NCBI RefSeq assembly: GCF_001941445.1
Contig: NZ_CP009245.1
Coordinates: 1,573,992 to 1,637,991 of the forward strand
DNA length: 64,000 nt
DNA from: Corynebacterium aquilae DSM 44791
GTDB taxonomy: Bacteria; Actinomycetota; Actinomycetes; Mycobacteriales; Mycobacteriaceae
Reading direction: 5' to 3'
Positions 50,435-58,660 of this stretch are shown piece by piece. Every line of letters starts with the position of its first letter. The first letter of the stretch is position 1. A model generated the notes under the pieces. That model was not told the origin of the DNA. It saw only the letters and a program-made list of their open reading frames with translations, and made no database searches. Both the position numbers and the translations under genes were made by a program.

Positions 50435-53175
50435 TGGGTGGGCTCGTCGCTATCGGATAGGGCTTGGATGCCTTGGGGTGCGGGGGTGTCGGTGGTCTGT
50501 GTTGGGGCGGTGGGGTCGAATCCGAGGCGTTGGCGTTCGGCGGCGATGATGGTGGCTGCGAGTTGGGCTTCGGTGATGTCGACGGCGTCGGGAACACTGG
50601 CGGTGATGTCGCTGTGGCGGGCGTAGGCGTCGAAGGCTTGGCGTTTGGGGGCGAGAATGTCGAGCATGCGTTCGTCGACGGTGTCGGCGCCGATGAGGCG
50701 GTGGACGTGGACTTTGCGGGTTTGTCCCATGCGGAAGGCGCGGGCTATTGCTTGGTCTTCGATGCTGGGTTTGATTTGGGGTTCGGCGAGGATGACGACG
50801 CTGGCGGCTTGGATGTTTAACCCGGTGCCGCCGGCGGTGATTTGGGCGATGAGGACGCTGCCGGCAGCGGCGGTGGATAGTTGGTCGACGTAGTTTTGGC
50901 GGGTGGCGGCGGGGACTTGCCCGGTGATGGTGCCGATGACCCGGTCGCCGAGGTGGTGTTCGAGGGCGTCGATGACGTCGAGGAAGTAGGTGAAGATGAT
51001 GACTTTGCGGTCGGCGTTTTCGGCGTCGTTGACGATGTCGAGGATGCGTTCGATTTTGGCGGGGGTGGTGTGTTGGTTGAGGAATGCTGCCCGTCGCATG
51101 GTCATCCATCCGCCGTTTTCGACGGCGGTGGCGTAGATGGCGTGGTCGTCGTCGTTGAGTTCGATAATGTCGTCTTCTTCGAGTTTTTCAGGGAGTTCGT
51201 CGAGGACATCTGTTTGGTTGCGGCGCAGGTATGCGGGGGCGATGTGGCGGGCGAAGTCGCCGGCGTTGAGGCTGCCCATGCCTTTGGTGATCAGCTCGGG
51301 TTGGACGTAGTTGATGAGGGTGACGAATTCGCTGACCCGGTTTTCCAGTGGCGTGCCGGTGAGCAGCATGGCGTAGGGGGCGTTGGCGATGAGGGTGCTG
51401 GCGGCTTTGCTGCGCCCGGAGCGGGGGTTTTTGATCATGTGGGCCTCGTCGACGATGACGGTGTCGGCGTCGGTGAGGTTGAGGGTTTTGGCGCCTTCGT
51501 AGGTGACGACGAGGAATCCGCCGTCGTTTTTCCAGGAGTTGAGGGCGGTGTGTTTGTTCTCGCCGTGGCCCATGTGGGCGGGCAGGGTGCTGAATTTTTT
51601 CAGTTCGCGCATCCAGTTCAAAACGACGGAGGCTGGGCAGATGACGAGGATGTGTTGTGCTTCGGGGTCGGTGGCGGCGAGGTGGGCGGCCCAGGCGATG
51701 GCTTGGATGGTTTTGCCGAGGCCCATTTCGTCGCCGAGGACGGTTTTCTTGCGGATGGTGGCGAATTTGGCGCCGAAGGATTGGTAGCCGCGGAGGAAGG
51801 TGCCTTCGGTGAGGTGTTCGGTGTTGAGGGTGAGGTTGCGGATTGCTGCGATGGTGTCGGCGTCGGTGAAGCCGGTGTTGTCGGCGTCGATGCGTAGCAG
51901 GTCTGCCAAAAGTGCTTGGTAGCGGGCGGGTTGTTGGAGGTAGTCTTCCCACACGTCGGCGCCGGGGTCGACGATGGTGGCGGTGCCGAATAGGTCGGGG
52001 CTGACGCTGAGCCAGCGGATGTCGTCGCGGAGTTGTTCGATGGTGGTGTTCTGGTTGGCGAGGGCGAGCCAGTTGTCCGCGTGGGTGGCGTGGGCCAGTG
52101 GGTTTGTGGGGAGTGCTTGGCCGAGGGCGCTGAGCCGGTCGATGCGGGCGCGGGCTTGTTCGTCGTCGAGGGCGATTTGGCCGTAGATGTTGAGGATGCG
52201 GACGAGCGCGATGGCGGTGTCGGTGGGGTCGGTGCCGATGCGGGTGGAGTGGGTGCTTCTGGCTTCGTTGCTTAAGGCTTGGGCGGCGGCTTTGAGGCGA
52301 CGTGCGGTGGCTTCACCGATGCCGTTGATGGCGGTCAGGGTGCTGTGTGGGGTGCTAATGACGTCGGCGACGGTGGTGATGCCGGCGGTGTCGAGTCCGG
52401 TGGTGCGCAGCCGCTGGTTGGTGGCGGCTTTGAGTGCCTCGACGGGCATTTGTTCGAGGAGCACGGTGACGCGTTGTTCGGTCAGGGTGCGCAGGGTTGT
52501 TTCGGCTTGGTTGCGCAGGTTGAGGGTGCTGTGGGGGTCGCGTTTCCAGGCGGTGACGGCGTCGCGGGCGAGGGCGAGTTCGGCGGCTGCGATGGGTTGG
52601 ATGATGGCGTCGGGGTTTCCGATGCTGTCGCGGATGAGTTGTTGGGTTTGGGTGACGAACTCTGGGGGGATCGCGGGGTTGGTGGTGTCGAGGTGGACGC
52701 CGGTGGTGTCTTGGAGGTTAACGGCTGCGGTGAACAGGGCGCGGGCGTTGAGGTAGCGGTCGTAGGTGCCGGTGATGCGCAGCGCAATGAGGTCGTCGTG
52801 GAGGCGTTGGGCTTCGGCTTCGGCGGCGGGGTCGGTGCCGTTGAGTAGGCGGGTGAGAAAGCGTGGTGCGGCGGCTTGGGCGCGTTGTCGGCGTTGGGGT
52901 AGTCCGTTGACGGCGTGGGCGAAGTCGCTGATGGCTTGGCGGTTTTCGGTGTCGGCGGCTAAGAGCATGCCGGCGTAGAGGTCGCGGGGCCAGGTGATGT
53001 CGGCGGGATCGATGAGGGTGATGGTGTCGTCGCTGGTGGGGATGGTGGCGTGCATCCCGAGGTGGGGTGGGGTGTGGGTGTGGGTGACGGCGGCGAGCAT
53101 GCGGGCGGCGGTGGAGACCTCCGGCATGAAAAAGTCTGCCTGGTCGAGGATGTTGAGCACGACGTTGCGATCCAT
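50431..53175 (-). CDS. Large SNF2-family DNA-dependent ATPase/helicase
   Basis: A 914-residue superfamily 2 ATPase. Residues about 1-450 are a helical N-terminal region of unknown role with a helix-hairpin-helix-like segment (TTVADVISTPHSTLTAINGIG, about 268-290). The ATPase core follows: LGDEMGLGKTIQA (motif I, near 481), CPASVVLNWMREL (Ia), VIVDEAHMIKNPRSG (DEAH, motif II near 576), LLTGTPLENRVSEF (III), IFTYFLDVIDALEHHL (IV), QITAGGTGLNIQAAS (V) and QAIARAFRMGQTRKVHVHRLI (VI). I prefer the ATG at 53175: CACAAT stands 8 bases before it at leaderless spacing, and the TTG nine bases upstream is less likely. All core motifs are intact. It is co-transcribed with the FhuF-like gene and divergent from tetR. 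Confidence 0.88.
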   Translation of the reverse strand: MDRNVVLNILDQADFFMPEVSTAARMLAAVTHTHTPPHLGMHATIPTSDDTITLIDPADITWPRDLYAGMLLAADTENRQAISDFAHAVNGLPQRRQRAQAAAPRFLTRLLNGTDPAAEAEAQRLHDDLIALRITGTYDRYLNARALFTAAVNLQDTTGVHLDTTNPAIPPEFVTQTQQLIRDSIGNPDAIIQPIAAAELALARDAVTAWKRDPHSTLNLRNQAETTLRTLTEQRVTVLLEQMPVEALKAATNQRLRTTGLDTAGITTVADVISTPHSTLTAINGIGEATARRLKAAAQALSNEARSTHSTRIGTDPTDTAIALVRILNIYGQIALDDEQARARIDRLSALGQALPTNPLAHATHADNWLALANQNTTIEQLRDDIRWLSVSPDLFGTATIVDPGADVWEDYLQQPARYQALLADLLRIDADNTGFTDADTIAAIRNLTLNTEHLTEGTFLRGYQSFGAKFATIRKKTVLGDEMGLGKTIQAIAWAAHLAATDPEAQHILVICPASVVLNWMRELKKFSTLPAHMGHGENKHTALNSWKNDGGFLVVTYEGAKTLNLTDADTVIVDEAHMIKNPRSGRSKAASTLIANAPYAMLLTGTPLENRVSEFVTLINYVQPELITKGMGSLNAGDFARHIAPAYLRRNQTDVLDELPEKLEEDDIIELNDDDHAIYATAVENGGWMTMRRAAFLNQHTTPAKIERILDIVNDAENADRKVIIFTYFLDVIDALEHHLGDRVIGTITGQVPAATRQNYVDQLSTAAAGSVLIAQITAGGTGLNIQAASVVILAEPQIKPSIEDQAIARAFRMGQTRKVHVHRLIGADTVDERMLDILAPKRQAFDAYARHSDITASVPDAVDITEAQLAATIIAAERQRLGFDPTAPTQTTDTPAPQGIQALSDSDEPTQ

Positions 53176-53443
53176 AGTGTGCAATTGTGCCAGTAGGGGT
53201 TATGGGGCCGGTGGTGGGTGGGCGTTTGTGGCTGTGGTGGGCGGGGTTTGGGAGTAATGTGTATGGCGTTTGCGCGATGTGTGCGTGCTGTTGGTGGCGG
53301 GTGTGCTGCTGCCGGTGGTGGTGTGTGTCGCGGCGCGGTGGTGGGGTGTTGGTGGGCTTGTTGTGGGGTTTGGGTTCTTGCCCCACCACCCACTAAAGTG
53401 GAAATGAATCTATCATTTTGTTTGGACGAAGGATTGATCCAAG
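53176..53443. other. Divergent control region between the SNF2 operon and tetR
   Basis: Strongly G/T-rich on the plus strand from about 53200 to 53380 with many GG/GGG runs. It holds the candidate -10 (CACAAT on the minus strand, 53184-53189) of the SNF2 operon and the tetR-proximal palindrome at 53402-53418. No gene is supported. Confidence 0.45.
53402..53418. promoter_or_regulatory. Palindromic operator candidate AAATGA-N5-TCATTT
   Basis: A perfect 6-base inverted repeat with a five-base spacer, 26 bases before the tetR start. TetR regulators usually bind such palindromes in their own promoter. Confidence 0.5.
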
Positions 53444-54028
53444 GTGCGCTCTGATGCCTTAGCGCGTCGTGAACGAATCATCACGGCCGCCTGCGAGTTG
53501 TTTTCTACCCATGCCAACAATGTCAGTTTGGATACTGTTGCTGAAAAGGCTGGGGTGGGCATCGCGACCCTGTATCGCAATTTTCCGGATCGGACGTCTC
53601 TTTTGGTGGCGTGCGGGGGCCGGTTTTTCGCGGAGGCGCAGCAGCTGCAGGAAGACGTGATGAAGTACTTCCACACCAATCCGGAGCACTGGTGGTACAC
53701 CTATGTTGATGGGTTGGTGAATATGGGGGTGTCGATTCTGGTGTCTTCCTTTGCCCCGGATGATTTGTCGACGTTGCCGGAGGAGGTGGCGTCGTTGCGG
53801 GCGGATACGGAAAAGCGCGGCGAGCAGATCATTGATTTGGCGAAGCAGGCTGGTTTGGTGCATCCGGATGTGCACCACAACACTTTTATTGTGGGCTTGA
53901 TTACGGTGACCCGCCCGCCGGTTCCGGGCATTGTGGCGCTGGAGCCGAATATCACCCATAACTTGGTGGACGTGTTTTTGTCCGGGTTGAAGCATGGCAG
54001 CATGCGGGGTTTGCGCTACCCGGATTAG
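53444..54028 (+). CDS. TetR-family transcriptional regulator
   Basis: A 194-residue repressor-type protein. The N-terminal helix-turn-helix is well conserved: RRERIITAACELFSTHANNVSLDTVAEKAGVGIATLYRNFPDRTSLL (residues about 8-55, shown here in pieces). The ligand-binding C-terminal domain (60-194) is variable. The start is a GTG with GAAGGA ten bases upstream. It is divergent from the SNF2/FhuF-like operon and has a perfect palindrome in its promoter, so the likely targets are itself and possibly that operon. The ligand is unknown. A strong bidirectional terminator follows. Confidence 0.85.
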   Translation: MRSDALARRERIITAACELFSTHANNVSLDTVAEKAGVGIATLYRNFPDRTSLLVACGGRFFAEAQQLQEDVMKYFHTNPEHWWYTYVDGLVNMGVSILVSSFAPDDLSTLPEEVASLRADTEKRGEQIIDLAKQAGLVHPDVHHNTFIVGLITVTRPPVPGIVALEPNITHNLVDVFLSGLKHGSMRGLRYPD

Positions 54029-54052
54029 GGGTGTTGTAGCCTGACTAAAAGA

Positions 54053-54098
54053 ACAAGGCCGTCTGTTCCTCTCGTGCGAGAAGGACAGACGGCCTTGT
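54053..54098. terminator. Bidirectional terminator between tetR and the lipoprotein gene
   Basis: ACAAGGCCGTCTGT and ACAGACGGCCTTGT form a 14-base-pair perfect outer stem with further inner pairing (CTCG/CGAG). It separates convergent genes. Confidence 0.85.
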
Positions 54099-54122
54099 GC
54101 GTGTCTGGTTGGTGGCCGGCGG

Positions 54123-54755
54123 CTACCACATGAGAACGGAGTTTCCTTCGTCGTCAACGCAGGTCAGCACGATGTTTCCTTGTTCGGTGCAGTTGAAGGT
54201 GCGGCCGGCTGCGCGAACGGGTTTGGGCTGGCTGAAATGCACGTTGTCCTCGGGGCTTTCGTCCTTGAGGGCGGCTTGGGAGACTTCGTTGCCGGCGTCG
54301 CAGCCCAGCGTGGGTGAGGCGCCGATGTAGTGGATGCCGTAGAAGCCACCGGTGGCGCAGATTTCGACGTTTGTGCCGAGGATGTCGACCTGGGTGCCGA
54401 CGTCGAGGCGTTCGTGGGGTAGTTTCGCGGCGGTGGCGGGGTCGTAGTCATCGCCGCCCCAGTATTTGCCTTCGTTGGAGGTCTGCGGGCTGAGGCTGGC
54501 GGTGATTTCTGGGGCCGGCGCGGCGGGTGCGAGCGGTGCTGCTTCCGCTTGGCTAGTCGGGGTTTGTGCGCTGGTGGTGGGTTCTGGGGTGTCGGCGGCG
54601 GTGGTTGATGGGGTGGCGGAGCGTGAGACCGTGGGGCTCATGCCGGCGGTGACGCTGGTGTCGGCGGGTGGTTGTTCTGCGCTGCCGCAGGCCGCGAGGG
54701 CGCACGCGCTGACGGCGGTGACTAGGGCTGCTAGCCGGCGGGTTCGGTGTGCCAT
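54123..54755 (-). CDS. Lipoprotein of unknown function
   Basis: A 210-residue exported protein. The signal peptide MAHRTRRLAALVTAVSACAL ends in a lipobox LAAC, predicting diacylglyceryl attachment at that cysteine. A Thr/Ser/Pro/Ala-rich linker follows (about residues 30-95). The folded C-terminal part has four cysteines (EICATGG, TLGCDAG, FNCTEQG, LTCVDDEG) that could form two disulfides, and aromatic-rich GGFYGIHYIGAS. I do not recognise a family. Start choice: AGGA sits ten bases before the ATG at 54755; the ATG six bases earlier and a GTG before it are alternatives. It begins 31 bases after hisS, in the same direction. Confidence 0.75.
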   Translation of the reverse strand: MAHRTRRLAALVTAVSACALAACGSAEQPPADTSVTAGMSPTVSRSATPSTTAADTPEPTTSAQTPTSQAEAAPLAPAAPAPEITASLSPQTSNEGKYWGGDDYDPATAAKLPHERLDVGTQVDILGTNVEICATGGFYGIHYIGASPTLGCDAGNEVSQAALKDESPEDNVHFSQPKPVRAAGRTFNCTEQGNIVLTCVDDEGNSVLMW

Positions 54756-54764
54756 CCTCATCAC

Positions 54765-54790
54765 TTCCTGGGGTTAGTTCCTGGGGTTAG
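54765..54790. repeat. 13-base tandem duplication at the hisS stop codon
   Basis: TTCCTGGGGTTAG occurs twice in immediate succession. The duplication includes the hisS stop and gives, on the minus strand, a second TAA and a second CCAGGA, the latter acting as Shine-Dalgarno for the lipoprotein gene. Confidence 0.85.
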
Positions 54791-56073
54791 TTGTTGTCGG
54801 CGAGGGCGCGCTTGATGAAGGCGGGCGCGTCGGCGCGGGCGATGTCGTGTTGTTCGCGGGTGGCGAGGTTTTTCACGACGACCGTGCCGTTGGCGAGTTC
54901 GCTGTCACCGAGGACGAGTGCGAGGCGCGCCCCGGAGCGGTCGGCGCCCTTCATGGCGCCTTTTAGACCGCGGTCGCCGAAGGACATGTCGGCGCTCATG
55001 CCTGCCGCGCGGAGTTCGTGGATGAGTAGGCTCATCGCGGATTTCGCCTCAGCGCCCATGGGCACGCCGAACACGTCGACGCGGGGGCGACCTTCGATGT
55101 CGATGCCTTCGGCCTGCATGGCCAGCAGGACGCGGTCGATTCCGAGCCCGAATCCGATACCGGACAGTTCCTGTCCGCCGAGTTGTGCCATCAGGCCGTC
55201 GTAGCGTCCGCCGCCACCGATGCCGGATTGGGCGCCGAGGCCGTCGTGGACGAATTCGAAGCAGGTCTTGGTGTAGTAGTCCAGTCCGCGGACCAGACGC
55301 GGGTTGATGACGTAGTCGACCCCCATGTCGTCGAGCAGGCCGGTGACGGTGTCGAAGTGTGCGCGGCATTCGTCGCTGAGGTGGTCGAGCATCAAAGGCG
55401 CATCGGCGGTCATCTTTTTGACTTCTTCGCGCTTGTCATCGAGCACGCGCAGCGGGTTGATTTCGGCGCGTTTGCGGGTTTCCTCATCCAGCGGCAGTTT
55501 GAACAGGAATTCTTGCAGCTTGGCGCGGTATTCGGGCCGGCAGGTGCTATCGCCCAGGCTGGTCAGCTCCAGGCGGTAGCCGCTGAGCCCGGCTTTGCGG
55601 TAGCAGGCATCGGCCAGGGCGATGACTTCCGCGTCAAGCGCCGGATCGTCCACGCCGATGGCTTCCACGCCGACCTGTTGCAGCTGGCGGTAGCGGCCGG
55701 CTTGGGGGCGCTCGTAGCGGAAGAAGGGGCCGGCGTAGACCAGTTTGACGGGCAGCTGGCCCCGATCCAGGTTGTGCTCGATGACGGCGCGCATCACCCC
55801 GGCGGTGCCTTCCGGGCGCAGGGTGACGCTGCGGCCGCCACGATCGGCGAAGGTGTACATCTCCTTGCTGACCACGTCCGTGGATTCGCCGACGCCGCGG
55901 GCGAACAGGCCGGTTTCCTCAAACACGGGAAGCTCGATGTGCTGGAAACCGAAGGTGCGCGCGGTTTCGGTGAACATGTCGCGCACGTGCTGGAAGGTCG
56001 CGGAGGTCGGCGGGACGTAGTCCGGCACGCCCTTCGGTGCGGCAAACGGGGAAATCTTGGCTTGGTCGGTCAT
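54787..56073 (-). CDS. hisS: Histidyl-tRNA synthetase
   Basis: Class IIa synthetase. I use the ATG at 56073 ([20 protein letters not shown]), the usual position; upstream residues are unrelated. Motifs are GVPDYVPP, motif 2 [16 protein letters not shown] and [24 protein letters not shown], and histidine-specific [15 protein letters not shown] near residue 255 with GGGGRYDGL and [13 protein letters not shown]. The anticodon-binding domain is the last ~95 residues. Length 428 is normal. It lies 187 bases after the MBL-fold gene. Confidence 0.96.
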   Translation of the reverse strand: MTDQAKISPFAAPKGVPDYVPPTSATFQHVRDMFTETARTFGFQHIELPVFEETGLFARGVGESTDVVSKEMYTFADRGGRSVTLRPEGTAGVMRAVIEHNLDRGQLPVKLVYAGPFFRYERPQAGRYRQLQQVGVEAIGVDDPALDAEVIALADACYRKAGLSGYRLELTSLGDSTCRPEYRAKLQEFLFKLPLDEETRKRAEINPLRVLDDKREEVKKMTADAPLMLDHLSDECRAHFDTVTGLLDDMGVDYVINPRLVRGLDYYTKTCFEFVHDGLGAQSGIGGGGRYDGLMAQLGGQELSGIGFGLGIDRVLLAMQAEGIDIEGRPRVDVFGVPMGAEAKSAMSLLIHELRAAGMSADMSFGDRGLKGAMKGADRSGARLALVLGDSELANGTVVVKNLATREQHDIARADAPAFIKRALADNN

Positions 56074-56259
56074 GGTTAGCAAGTGTAACGCGCGGGGCAT
56101 GCCGGTGTTCTCCCCCACCCCGCACTCTCAGGTTAAAAGCCGCAACCGGGGCGGACCCACGGGCGGCGCACCCCCATTGCGCGGCCCCGTGGAATGCCCC
56201 CGACGTGGATACCCGCCTGTTAGGTGGTGGAGTTGAGCTGCGCGGGAATATGCCTTGGG

Positions 56260-56910
56260 TTAGCCGATGGCGTCGAGGTTGTTCAGGAAGGGGTTGCTGC
56301 GGCGTTCCGCCCGCATGGAGGTATGCGGGCCGTGCCCCGGCAACAGGGTGAGACTGTCATCGAGGTTGAGCACCTCCGTGCGCAGGGACTGGCGCATCTT
56401 AGCCGGATCACTTCCGGGCAGGTCGGTGCGCCCAATCGATCCCTTAAACACCACATCGCCGGCAAAAACCACCTCATCGCCGACCAGCAGCACGCTGCCC
56501 GGGGAATGGCCCGGGCAGTGCCGGATAGCGAAGGACAATCCCAACAGATCGATGGTGTCGCCGTGGGTAAGGGATTCGCACTGCGTTAGGGGTTCCATGG
56601 TGGCGGCCTCATACAGCAGGGCGGTATCCCCGCTGACCCCACCGCCTGGCTGGGAGACCATGAACAGATCGTCATCGTGGATGAAAATTGGCGCCCCATG
56701 GGCCTTGGCTAGCTGTCCGGCATCGCGGGTGTGGTCGATGTGGCCGTGGGTGAGCACGATCTTTTCCAGCTTCGCGCCCTTTTCGTTTAAGACCTGCTCC
56801 ACCCAGGCGGCGGCCCCCTTGCCGGGGTCCACGACCACCGCACGGTTTTCGTGGGTCAACACATAACAATTGGTCTGAAAAGGTCCCTGGGGTGAAAACA
56901 CTAGCTCCAT
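56260..56910 (-). CDS. MBL-fold metallo-hydrolase (glyoxalase II-like)
   Basis: A 216-residue member of the metallo-beta-lactamase superfamily. The metal site THGHIDHTRDAG is at residues 54-65 (HxHxDH), with further ligands in RHCPGHSPGSVLL and VVFAGDVVFKGSIGR (Asp) and LLPGHGPHTSM (His). This pattern is that of the YcbL/glyoxalase II-like group, which hydrolyse thioesters. The corynebacterial thiol is mycothiol, so an S-lactoyl-mycothiol role is conceivable but unproved. The start is the ATG at 56910 (MELVFSPQGPFQTNCYVL). It usually precedes hisS in actinobacteria, as here. Confidence 0.88.
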   Translation of the reverse strand: MELVFSPQGPFQTNCYVLTHENRAVVVDPGKGAAAWVEQVLNEKGAKLEKIVLTHGHIDHTRDAGQLAKAHGAPIFIHDDDLFMVSQPGGGVSGDTALLYEAATMEPLTQCESLTHGDTIDLLGLSFAIRHCPGHSPGSVLLVGDEVVFAGDVVFKGSIGRTDLPGSDPAKMRQSLRTEVLNLDDSLTLLPGHGPHTSMRAERRSNPFLNNLDAIG

Positions 56911-57219
56911 AAGCGGCAATCCTAGGACAAACGGCTAAGATGTTGGCTTAATGTGTCGCGCGGGCCTACCCCCGCCGGGTTTGCGACTGCCGGTTTACAC
57001 CGTCGCAGTCACCGACGACGGAATAATTCGCGCGACCCGTGACCTTCAAGGCCGACGCTTGCGACTGCGCACCTGCCGCCGAACCGGCGGACTGGAGTCC
57101 TTCGCAACCCCACGCCCCCATCAAAGATTCGCCACCGCACCCCGCCAGGGCTGCCCCCCCCCGGGCAGCCTGCACGGTCAAGCAGGTGCGCGAAGAGAAC
57201 TACGAAAAAGCGAAAGACT
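56911..57219. other. Upstream region of the cyclophilin gene with C-loop hairpin
   Basis: No convincing gene in 309 bases. A possible -10 for plus-strand transcription is TAAGAT at 56936-56941. At 57149-57170 GGCTGCCC and GGGCAGCC pair around a loop of six C, about 50 bases before the GTG start of the cyclophilin gene. Confidence 0.4.
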
Positions 57220-58062
57220 GTGTCGAATAACAGCCAGCGCCTCGACGAGGCAATGAAGAAGCTCGATAGTGAACTCAAGCGCCGCGATCGCGCAGAAAAA
57301 GCCAAGCCGCTGTCCGTAGCCTTGGCCGCTTTGGCCGTCATCGTGGTCATCGCCGGCGGAATCTGGTTTGCCGCCACCCGCGGCGGCGACGATGCTTCCA
57401 CGGAAGCCGCCGCCAGCAGCACGGAGAACACCCCCACCTACACCCCGCTGAAGACCAGCCTGGATACCCCCCTGCCGGAAACTGTCAGCTGTGAGTACCC
57501 CGACTCTGGCCAGGCGGCCCGCCCCGTCAGCAAGCCGAAGACGGAAAACGTCCCCACCACCGGCGACGTCACCGTCACGCTGAACACCAACGACGGCCCG
57601 ATCCCGATGAAGCTGGACCGCTCCGTATCTCCGTGTACGGTCAACGCCATTGAGCACCTGGCCAAGGAAAAGTACTACGACAACACCCAGTGCCACCGCA
57701 TCACCACCTCCGGCATCCACGTGCTGCAGTGCGGCGATCCCAGCGCACAGGGCACCGGCGGCCCGGGCTTCAGCTTCAAGGATGAATTCCCGGTCAACGA
57801 CCCGAAGCAGAACAACGGCCAGCCGATCGAATACCCGCGTGGCTCCATCGCCATGGCGAACTCCGGCCCGGACACCAACGGCTCCCAGTTCTTCCTGAAC
57901 TACGCCGAGTCCCCCCTGCCGGCCTCCTACACCTACTTCGGTCAGGTCACCGATGAAGGCCTGAAGACCCTGGACACCATCGCCTCCCGCGGTGCCGCAG
58001 AGGGTGCATCCGACGGCAAGCCCGCCCAGGACGTCATCATCGCCACCGCCACCGTCTCCTAA
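57220..58062 (+). CDS. Membrane-anchored peptidyl-prolyl cis-trans isomerase, cyclophilin type
   Basis: A 280-residue protein with a charged coiled-coil-like N-terminus (QRLDEAMKKLDSELKRRDRAEKAK), one transmembrane helix (about 29-49) and an extracytoplasmic cyclophilin domain from about residue 105. Cyclophilin features are YYDNTQCHRITTSGIHVLQCGD (catalytic Arg-containing region), GGPGFSFKDEF, RGSIAMANSGPDTNGSQFFL and FGQVTDEGLKTLDTIA. It probably assists folding of exported proteins. The start is a GTG (MSNNSQRL); a GAAAG-containing region lies upstream. In actinobacteria such a gene commonly lies between hisS and rel. A terminator follows 41 bases after the stop. Confidence 0.9.
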   Translation: MSNNSQRLDEAMKKLDSELKRRDRAEKAKPLSVALAALAVIVVIAGGIWFAATRGGDDASTEAAASSTENTPTYTPLKTSLDTPLPETVSCEYPDSGQAARPVSKPKTENVPTTGDVTVTLNTNDGPIPMKLDRSVSPCTVNAIEHLAKEKYYDNTQCHRITTSGIHVLQCGDPSAQGTGGPGFSFKDEFPVNDPKQNNGQPIEYPRGSIAMANSGPDTNGSQFFLNYAESPLPASYTYFGQVTDEGLKTLDTIASRGAAEGASDGKPAQDVIIATATVS

Positions 58063-58102
58063 GACCACTAAAACAGCGGACACACAAGCCGCTATCCCCC
58101 AC

Positions 58103-58139
58103 GGCCCCATCGATCCCACACGCGGGAAACGATGGGGCC
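58103..58139 (+). terminator. Terminator after the cyclophilin gene
   Basis: GGCCCCATCG and CGATGGGGCC form a 10-base-pair stem with a 17-base loop, followed by TTC. The lack of a U run makes efficiency uncertain, but the position is right. Confidence 0.65.
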
Positions 58140-58351
58140 TTCGGCGTTCTCATCCCCTCCCCTGGCCCACAACCCCAAAAAACCACCCCGATATTCAATA
58201 AGAATTCGAAAAACACTTTCCCCACACCTGCCCCACCAGCACCAAATGAGATACACACTTTCGCTTCCAAAAAAGCTGCAAGTCACAGCGCTGGCCCCCA
58301 CACGCAGCCGCCATCATTGCCCCATACAGCCCCCAACAAACCCCCAATTTC

Positions 58352-58367
58352 AGTGATGTCCATCACT
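58352..58367. promoter_or_regulatory. Predicted GlxR (CRP-type) operator
   Basis: AGTGATG-TC-CATCACT is a perfect 7-base inverted repeat containing GTGA-N6-TCAC, the core of the GlxR consensus TGTGANNTANNTCACA (both outermost bases differ). It lies about 290 bases before the secreted-protein gene at 58661 in an otherwise gene-free stretch. Confidence 0.65.
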
Positions 58368-58660
58368 AAATAACAACGGTGGAAGCCCAGTTTTCACCAC
58401 CCCAATACTTCTTTGCTAACTCTTAGTTTTCTTTAAGCTATTGCGCCCCGCGCACCCATCAACAACATCTCCCCAGGTCACCCGGCACAGCACAACGGCA
58501 GTAACCTCAGGCGCACAGCCAACGATAAGAAAACTGGAAGGCACAACCGCTTCCACACACAGCGCACTGTGCGCACTGACACACCTTGCGTTTACGCAAA
58601 AAGAGGTTAGTCTTGAACGCACTGACCTTGATCAAACATCGTGAAAAGGATTTCACCCTT
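58368..58660. other. Upstream region of the secreted-protein gene
   Basis: No gene is supported. Likely promoter and 5' leader of the downstream gene; candidate -10 TTAAGCTAT near 58433-58441. Short hairpins can form at 58563-58575 (GCGCACTGTGCGC) and 58586-58599 (TTGCGTTTACGCAA). A GAAAAGGA Shine-Dalgarno lies before the ATG at 58661. Confidence 0.4.

Noticed and set aside
49497..50626. Plus-strand open frames opposite the FhuF-like gene
   Set aside because: The minus-strand frame has the Cys cluster and a coupled start with the SNF2 gene; the plus-strand products are Gly/Val-rich low complexity.
56951..57256. Plus-strand open frame of about 100 codons before the cyclophilin gene
   Set aside because: It overlaps the cyclophilin start, has no ribosome-binding site, and its Arg/Pro-rich translation looks like non-coding GC-rich sequence.
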